DNA from: an uncultured Granulosicoccaceae bacterium
Lineage (GTDB): Bacteria; Pseudomonadota; Gammaproteobacteria; Granulosicoccales; Granulosicoccaceae
Direction of reading: 5' to 3'
Assembly (NCBI GenBank): GCA_937957915.1
Contig: CALGNZ010000117.1
Coordinates: forward strand, 1 to 50,947
DNA: 50,947 nucleotides
Numbering within the stretch: the stretch's first letter is position 1; every line of letters begins with the position of its first letter. A program made the translations under genes and the position numbers. Positions 45,911-50,947 of the stretch are shown here, one piece after another. The notes under the pieces are model-generated. The model did no database searches and was not told the DNA's origin. It was given only the letters and a program-made list of their open reading frames with translations.

Positions 45911-46405
45911 ATGCGTCTAATTGACCGAATCTGTAATTTTCTGGCGATTCTTGCTGGCATCTATCTGGTGACAATAATGTTCGCCATTGTGTTTCAGGCG
46001 ACAGCACGGTCGTTTGGATACTCGGGGTCATCACACCTGTTTACCTTTTCCGAATACGGCCTGCTGTATATCGTTATGGCTGCCTCTCCCTGGCTGGTCA
46101 GAATGAAAGGCCATGTCTACATTGAAATGCTAACGGCCGCGCTGCCAAAAAACCTTGCACGCAAATTCTCACGGCTGGTGTCCGTCATCTGCATCATTAT
46201 CTGCTTGCTACTTGTCTGGTACACCGGAGAGGCAACTCTCAAAGCGTTTAATCGTTCAGACTATGATATGCGATCACTGGATATGCCAAAGTGGCTGTTA
46301 CTGGTATCCATGCCTGTTTGCTTCGGGTTAATGGCTATTCAATTCTCGCGGTTTGTCTTTGGGCCAGAGACCTTACACACCGGTGAAGCGGGAGTACATG
46401 AGTGA
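45911..46405 (+). CDS. TRAP transporter small membrane subunit (DctQ type)
   Basis: 164 residues with four membrane segments, the first at about 8-30 (ICNFLAILAGIYLVTIMF). The DctQ hallmarks are FTFSEYGLLYIVMAASPWLVRMKGHVYIEML and the last helix WLLLVSMPVCFGLMAIQ (quoted in part). It pairs with the large subunit encoded 38 bp downstream to form a sodium-driven importer. Confidence 0.9.
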   Translation: MRLIDRICNFLAILAGIYLVTIMFAIVFQATARSFGYSGSSHLFTFSEYGLLYIVMAASPWLVRMKGHVYIEMLTAALPKNLARKFSRLVSVICIIICLLLVWYTGEATLKAFNRSDYDMRSLDMPKWLLLVSMPVCFGLMAIQFSRFVFGPETLHTGEAGVHE

Positions 46406-46442
46406 TCGCTGCATTGGTTTATAGCGCACAGAGGCCCGGCTG

Positions 46443-47780
46443 ATGGAATGGTATACAGCACTGGGGTTTTTACTGGGCCTTGTTTTATTTTTTATGTTTA
46501 TCGGGGTACCGGTAGCGCTCGCATTTTTAGCCGCCAATATGGTGGGCGCCGCCTACTTCATGGGCGGCAATGGCGATATCTTTACTCAGATGTCGCGTGG
46601 TATCGGGCAACTGGCAAACAACGCGATTCCCACAGTTACAACGTTCAACCTGATGCCAGTGCCTATGTTTTTGCTCATGGGTGAATTGTTTTTCTTTACC
46701 GGCCTGGCTAATCGTATGTTCGGTGCTATCGACAAACTAATGGGCCGTATCCCCGGAAGACTGTCTTTTGTTACCGTTGCAGGGGGCACTGCATTCGCTA
46801 CGTTATCCGGTTCATCAATGGGATCAACTGCATTACTGGGCTCGCTGATGGTACCCGAGATGCAGAAACGCGGTTACAAAAAGCATATGGCTATTGGCCC
46901 AATTCTGGGCACAGGCGGTTTAGCCATGCTGATTCCGCCTTCGGCACTTGCTGTGTTACTGGCAACGCTGGCCAACCTTGATGTTGGGCAGTTGCTTATC
47001 GCCGGCGTAGTGCCAGGTCTTATTCTCGCCTGTTTCTACGCAATCCTGATTTTAATCATGTGCCTTATTGACCCCGACGCAGCGCCGGCCTATGAGGTAG
47101 ATCAGATAAGCTGGCTACAACGAGGCAGGCTTTTCATCTCTGAGGTGTTGCCAATGATGTCTATCGTGTTTGCCGTCATTCTACTCATCATGAAGGGCTG
47201 GGCGACACCCTCAGAGTCAGCTGCATTTGGCTGTCTCGGTGTTTTAATACTGGCGGCAATCTATGGCAAACTTACTTTCAGCAATATCATCGCTTCAGTG
47301 CAGGGCGCACTAAAAGTCACCGTAATGGCTTTACTCATTATTTTCGGCTCTGCAACTTTTTCTTCGTTGCTGGCCTTTTCAGGTGCCAGTGCCGGCCTTA
47401 TCAACTGGGCAACCGGCTTTGATCTGGCGCCGGTTGTTATGCTGCTGGTCATGTTTGGCATCTTGCTGATTCTCGGTATGTTTATGGATCAACTCTCAAT
47501 GATGCTGCTCACCGTACCGATATTTTTTCCATTGGCTGAATCACTGGACTTCAATCTCATCTGGTTCGGCGTCATTACGCTGCTCGCCCTCGAGATCAGT
47601 TTTACGACACCCCCCTTCGGGTTGCTATTGTTTGTGATGAAGGGGGTATCGGCACCAGGCACCACCATGCGCGATATCTATGTAGCAGCGCTGCCGTTCA
47701 TGGGCTGCGCAATACTACTGGTAGGGCTGTTAATCATCTGGCCAAATATTGCGTTGTGGCTCCCCGGTCTTGGTAAATAA
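46443..47780 (+). CDS. TRAP transporter large membrane subunit (DctM type)
   Basis: 445 residues with about a dozen membrane segments. Family motifs are FMFIGVPVALAFLAANMVG, ATLSGSSMGSTALLGSLMVPEM, GGLAMLIPPSALAVLLATLA and EISFTTPPFGLLLFVMKGV (parts of longer runs). It forms the Na+-coupled translocation path. AGAGG lies before the ATG. Longer than the ~425 residues of E. coli-type DctM by a small N-terminal lead. Confidence 0.92.
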   Translation: MEWYTALGFLLGLVLFFMFIGVPVALAFLAANMVGAAYFMGGNGDIFTQMSRGIGQLANNAIPTVTTFNLMPVPMFLLMGELFFFTGLANRMFGAIDKLMGRIPGRLSFVTVAGGTAFATLSGSSMGSTALLGSLMVPEMQKRGYKKHMAIGPILGTGGLAMLIPPSALAVLLATLANLDVGQLLIAGVVPGLILACFYAILILIMCLIDPDAAPAYEVDQISWLQRGRLFISEVLPMMSIVFAVILLIMKGWATPSESAAFGCLGVLILAAIYGKLTFSNIIASVQGALKVTVMALLIIFGSATFSSLLAFSGASAGLINWATGFDLAPVVMLLVMFGILLILGMFMDQLSMMLLTVPIFFPLAESLDFNLIWFGVITLLALEISFTTPPFGLLLFVMKGVSAPGTTMRDIYVAALPFMGCAILLVGLLIIWPNIALWLPGLGK

Positions 47781-47827
47781 CCGGGCAAGGCGAACCTGTT
47801 GACACTGCTGACGAGACTAAACAATAG

Positions 47828-48601
47828 ATGAAAATCTGGTACCAGAGTTATGTCGACGCCGAACATGGTCAGTCATATTGGGATTTTCTTGGCAAGCACC
47901 TTGAGCACATCACTGACCCGGGCACGACGGTAGATATAAAAGGCATCACCCCGCATGACTCCTACGCTCACCCGATTGTGGAATTCCGCTGTGCCCGCGA
48001 GGTTATTTGCAATGCGGTCCGAGCAGAGCAGGAAGGTTACGACGCATTTGTGGTCGGCCACTTTCAGGATGCAGGTCTGTACGAGGCACGCTCGGTAGTA
48101 GACATACCCGTAGTCGGCCTGGGTGAATCATCAATGCTCTACGCCTGTCAGCTTGGGCAACGCATCGGCATCGTCACTATCAACCCGCGTTATATTTCCT
48201 GGTTTCACCAGCAGATAAAAAAATACGGCCTCGACGAACGTGTCACTGGCGTACATGCAATGACCTTCCAGCCCGGGCAAATACTCGACGCATTCGGTGA
48301 CGACAACAAGCTCGAAACGGTAGCCAATCTGTTCGAGGAACAAGCTATTCCACTGGTAGAGAATAATGTCGACGTGCTTATTCCCGGCGGCGGCATACCC
48401 ATGCTTTTGTTTTCTCAAATCCAGCAACATGCTGTCGCCGGAGCTCCTGTCATCAACGGTATACCGATTGTGGTCAAGATGGCGGAAATGGCGGTTAAAT
48501 TAAAACAGACAACCGGGCTGTCAGTTAGCCGCGTATCTGACTTTATGAAGCCACCGCAGCACGTCATTGAAGAGTTCATGACCCATCCCAAAGGTCTGTA
48601 A
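47828..48601 (+). CDS. Asp/Glu racemase-fold protein lacking both catalytic Cys
   Basis: 257 residues. The fold is that of the aspartate/glutamate and hydantoin racemases: two related halves, with FVVGHFQDAGLYEARS and VVGLGESSMLYA in the first and VDVLIPGGGIPMLL in the second. The positions of the two proton-transfer cysteines hold His78 and Gly187-189; the only cysteines (55, 61, 107) are elsewhere. It therefore probably does not racemise by the two-Cys route and may be an isomerase, decarboxylase-like or hydrolytic member. It follows the TRAP genes by 47 bp and is surely co-transcribed. Confidence 0.82.
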   Translation: MKIWYQSYVDAEHGQSYWDFLGKHLEHITDPGTTVDIKGITPHDSYAHPIVEFRCAREVICNAVRAEQEGYDAFVVGHFQDAGLYEARSVVDIPVVGLGESSMLYACQLGQRIGIVTINPRYISWFHQQIKKYGLDERVTGVHAMTFQPGQILDAFGDDNKLETVANLFEEQAIPLVENNVDVLIPGGGIPMLLFSQIQQHAVAGAPVINGIPIVVKMAEMAVKLKQTTGLSVSRVSDFMKPPQHVIEEFMTHPKGL

Positions 48602-48625
48602 GTCACCTTCTTCGTCACCTTCTTC
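48602..48625. repeat. Exact tandem 12-bp pair after a stop codon
   Basis: GTCACCTTCTTC occurs twice in succession, 48602-48613 and 48614-48625, starting one base after the racemase-fold stop. Confidence 0.85.
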
Positions 48626-49058
48626 CGCATCGTAAATTACTTGTGTCGACAGCCAGCCACCAGTCGCGCCGGGCTGTCCAGGCCTGAGCATCATCTCGGT
48701 GCTTGCACTGACAACTAAATACCTTTTCTGATTCCACCAACGATCAGACCAAGTCCGGGCTTGACGATATCGCCGCTGAAAAAATTGAATCAGCGAACGC
48801 CGGGCAGATGCGCTTTACATTTGTTTACTTATAAATCCAGGCAACACGCCACTACACCCTTTAGCGGATGCATTACTGTCTGTTGCCAGGAAAGTTTAGA
48901 GTGCTCAGTAGTTTATTCAGCATGAGCGAAGTAACTCTGACTAGTCTATGCAAAAAAAGCAGTACTGGCTGTGTGCACCCCGGGCATTAAGCGACCACCA
49001 TTGGCATCGACCGTGCTCGACCTCTGGCCGCAGGACTAACCACTAACCAGGATTTGAT
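48602..49058. other. 457-bp spacer, no gene seen
   Basis: Apart from the 12-bp pair there is an A/T-rich patch near 48810-48840 with a TATAAA that could be part of the promoter of the super-repeat protein. No open frame or clear terminator for the TRAP unit. Confidence 0.45.
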
Positions 49059-50459
49059 ATGAGTAACACCCTACTGAAAACTGTTGTATTAAGTTCCTTT
49101 ATGGGCGCGGCCAGCATGGGCTACGCTATGGAGGATTTGACCGCTGCATTGCCTAACGCCCAACCCGGTGAGTGCTATGCAAAAGTTGTTATACCTCCGC
49201 AGTACCGCACCGAGAGTTCAACTGTTGTAGTAAAAGAAGCAAGCGAACAGGTTAAAATAGTACCAGCTCGCTATGAGTGGGCAGAACAACGAGTGCTCGT
49301 TAGCGAAGCCGGTAGCGAACTTCGTGCAATACCCGCCACCTTCGGCACAGTTACCGAAACTTATGAAGTATCACCAGCAAGCACACAGTGGGTTATGGAC
49401 TCAAAGTCGGGCAACGTACCGGCAAACGAAGGCATGCTGGCAATGGCGAGAGCCAGCGGCGCAAATCTGGATGCCGCACAGCCAGGACAGTGTTTCGACG
49501 AGCACTACAAGCCCGCCACCTATAAAACTGTAACTGAACGTGTTCTGGTTTCAGAAGCATCAGAGCAAGTGCAACTGGTCGACGCACAATACGAGTGGGT
49601 TGAACAGCGTGTGATGGTATCTCCAGCATCACGCAAACTGGTAGAAGTACCTGCAGTGTTTGAATCAGTACAGGAGCGCATCAAGGTAGAAGATGCAAAG
49701 AGTGTCTGGAAAAAAGGCCGTGGTGGTATAGAAAAGATTGATCACGCCAGTGGCGAAATCATGTGCCTGGTTGAAGTACCGGCTGTCTATAAGACACTGA
49801 GCAAGCGCATTGTCAAGTCGCCAGCATCATCTCGCGTTATTGAGCAGCCAGCTCGCTACGAAACTATCAGAGTTCGTAAACTGGTGAAAGATGCCACTGA
49901 AACTCGCGTAGAGATTCCAGCAAAGTACGAAACCATCACCAAGCGTGTTCTGAATCAGGCAGCAACACATCACTGGCACAACTCAGCTGGCGATGGCAGT
50001 GCCCATGGCAAGCACACAGGCAACAAAATCTGTCTACAGGCAACTCCGGCAAAGATGGCTTCTGTCAAGAAGCGCGTCGTAAAGACTCCTGCCTCTGTTA
50101 AGCGTGTAGAGATCCCTGCCAAGTACGAAACGAAGAAGGTTCAGCAACTGGTAGAAGATGCAAAAGAAGTTCGCACCAGCATTCCAGCGAAAACCGAGAC
50201 TATCTCAAAGCGTGTCAAAGTATCTGATGCCAGACTCGAGTGGCGTTCAATTCTGTGCGATACCAACATGACTCAGGGTACTGTACAGAAAGTTCAGCGT
50301 GCATTGCTTAGCGCCGGTTACGCTCCGGGTCCAATCGACGGCGTACTTGGTTCACAAACCATGGCAGCTGTTGATCGCTTTCAGCGCACTAAAGGCCTGG
50401 CCACTGGTGGGCTGACCTTTGACACACTGAAGCAACTCGGCGTTAGCGTTCAACACTAA
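49059..50459 (+). CDS. Exported super-repeat protein with peptidoglycan-binding domain
   Basis: 466 residues with a signal peptide ending at GYA (about 23). The body has twelve ~23-residue units of the type PAxYETVxxRVLVxxAS, grouped in threes. Each triplet starts at a Cys and ends at a Trp: C39-W111, C145-W217, C236-W306 and C325-W395, distances 72, 72, 70 and 70. A fifth Cys (400) precedes a C-terminal peptidoglycan-binding domain (about 403-463: VQKVQRALLSAGYAPGPIDG, MAAVDRFQ). It is probably a periplasmic or surface protein held to the cell wall. The exact role is unknown; it has its own terminator. Confidence 0.85.
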   Translation: MSNTLLKTVVLSSFMGAASMGYAMEDLTAALPNAQPGECYAKVVIPPQYRTESSTVVVKEASEQVKIVPARYEWAEQRVLVSEAGSELRAIPATFGTVTETYEVSPASTQWVMDSKSGNVPANEGMLAMARASGANLDAAQPGQCFDEHYKPATYKTVTERVLVSEASEQVQLVDAQYEWVEQRVMVSPASRKLVEVPAVFESVQERIKVEDAKSVWKKGRGGIEKIDHASGEIMCLVEVPAVYKTLSKRIVKSPASSRVIEQPARYETIRVRKLVKDATETRVEIPAKYETITKRVLNQAATHHWHNSAGDGSAHGKHTGNKICLQATPAKMASVKKRVVKTPASVKRVEIPAKYETKKVQQLVEDAKEVRTSIPAKTETISKRVKVSDARLEWRSILCDTNMTQGTVQKVQRALLSAGYAPGPIDGVLGSQTMAAVDRFQRTKGLATGGLTFDTLKQLGVSVQH

Positions 50460-50541
50460 CTTAAACCGTTTTAAGAAGTAGTGACGTAGCAGTAGTAGTA
50501 CGTTCGGCAAAGTGAGATCGTAGTATAGCTGTAGGAAGTAG

Positions 50542-50573
50542 CCAAAGGTCGCGTTTGCGGCCTTTGGTTTTTT
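50542..50573 (+). terminator. Rho-independent terminator of the super-repeat gene
   Basis: An 11-bp stem (50542-50552 with 50557-50567, one wobble pair, 4-nt loop) followed by six T. Confidence 0.88.
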
Positions 50574-50596
50574 AACAACCGCGCTTTTTCAGCCAT

Positions 50597-50947
50597 TCAT
50601 GACGGAGCTAGAAATCGTGCCACGGCACCGCCAATCTGTTCCTGTGTCTGAAGCCCGGTGGTTGTATGAACATGTTTGCCGCCACCATCAAAGAACAACA
50701 GAGTCACGTGAGGTACTGCATGTTTATCCTGCAGCGCTTTGCCTTCCGCAGTCCGGATATTAGCCAGTCGGTATAACACTGAATCATTTGATTTGAGCGC
50801 GCCAGTGACGACCTTTTTCAATCGCCGACAGGTCGGACAATTCGGATCGTGAATCTGCACAATTACCGGCTCCCCCTGCCCGATCACGCTCAGATCGTGT
50901 AGCTCCTGTTGCCCGGATTCATAAGCGTTTATGCTGACTGCAGCCAG
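50597..50947 (-). CDS. Thioredoxin-like protein, 5' part outside window
   Basis: 117 codons visible; the frame is open to the right edge, so the start lies beyond it. The redox motif is CPTC in VQIHDPNCPTCRRLK, followed by the thioredoxin pattern with the cis-Pro region VPHVTLLFF and a final helix. The residues visible before it (LAAVSINAYESGQQELHDLS) look like the end of a signal peptide or anchor and the start of a periplasmic domain, inferred only. Partner and pathway unknown. Confidence 0.72.
   Translation of the reverse strand: MAAVSINAYESGQQELHDLSVIGQGEPVIVQIHDPNCPTCRRLKKVVTGALKSNDSVLYRLANIRTAEGKALQDKHAVPHVTLLFFDGGGKHVHTTTGLQTQEQIGGAVARFLAPS

Noticed and set aside
47828..48601. Hydantoin racemase
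   Set aside because: Both catalytic cysteines are missing and no hydantoinase or carbamoylase gene accompanies it.

Overview
The window reads as chromosomal DNA of a free-living, probably marine, heterotrophic gammaproteobacterium. Two gene orders typical of that class are present: mltB-rlpA-dacA-ybeD-lipB-lipA (about 22.2-28.2 kb, minus strand) and lptD-surA-pdxA-rsmA-apaG-apaH with convergent folA (31.6-39.0 kb). An outer membrane assembly protein, lipoproteins and a TRAP transporter fit a Gram-negative cell. I cannot place it below class level. I saw no tRNA, rRNA, insertion sequence, phage gene or CRISPR array.

Layout: 0-1.5 kb holds a sugar-acid pair (2-dehydro-3-deoxygalactonokinase, cut by the left edge, and an enolase-superfamily enzyme). 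1.6-3.5 kb holds an exported ankyrin protein and an unknown protein with a cysteine-rich N-terminus. 3.6-13.1 kb is a complete periplasmic formate dehydrogenase operon on the minus strand: DUF3305, DUF3306, a multi-cluster ferredoxin, a TorD-type chaperone, a small Tat target, catalytic, iron-sulphur and cytochrome b subunits, and a small lipoprotein. The maturation gene fdhD and pncB (NAD salvage) diverge from it. 15.7-20.8 kb is accessory: a membrane protein, a short-chain dehydrogenase, an ECF sigma factor with a putative membrane anti-sigma partner, a divergent mini-lipoprotein and an SbmA/BacA-like transporter. 21.2-31.4 kb carries a DHH phosphoesterase, lipoate synthesis, peptidoglycan enzymes, a K+-dependent membrane pyrophosphatase and ung. 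31.6-39.0 kb is the lptD-to-folA block. 39.3-40.6 kb holds a small LuxR-type regulator and an unknown exported protein.

40.9-48.6 kb is the most distinctive metabolic region. Leftward it encodes an aminotransferase, an opine-dehydrogenase-family enzyme and a 3-hydroxyacyl-CoA-dehydrogenase-family enzyme. Rightward it encodes a TRAP transporter (P, Q, M) and an Asp/Glu-racemase-fold protein lacking both expected catalytic cysteines. This looks like uptake and conversion of an unknown, perhaps opine-like, organic acid. 49.1-50.5 kb encodes an exported protein of four Cys-to-Trp super-repeats, each made of three ~23-residue units, ending in a peptidoglycan-binding domain. The right edge cuts a thioredoxin-like gene.

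Two non-coding patterns stand out. A 59-bp element occurs twice in opposite orientation (13008-13066 and 40637-40695; 50 of 59 positions identical, no gaps). Short tandem duplications with 11-15 bp periods and unrelated sequences recur in many spacers and once inside a gene.
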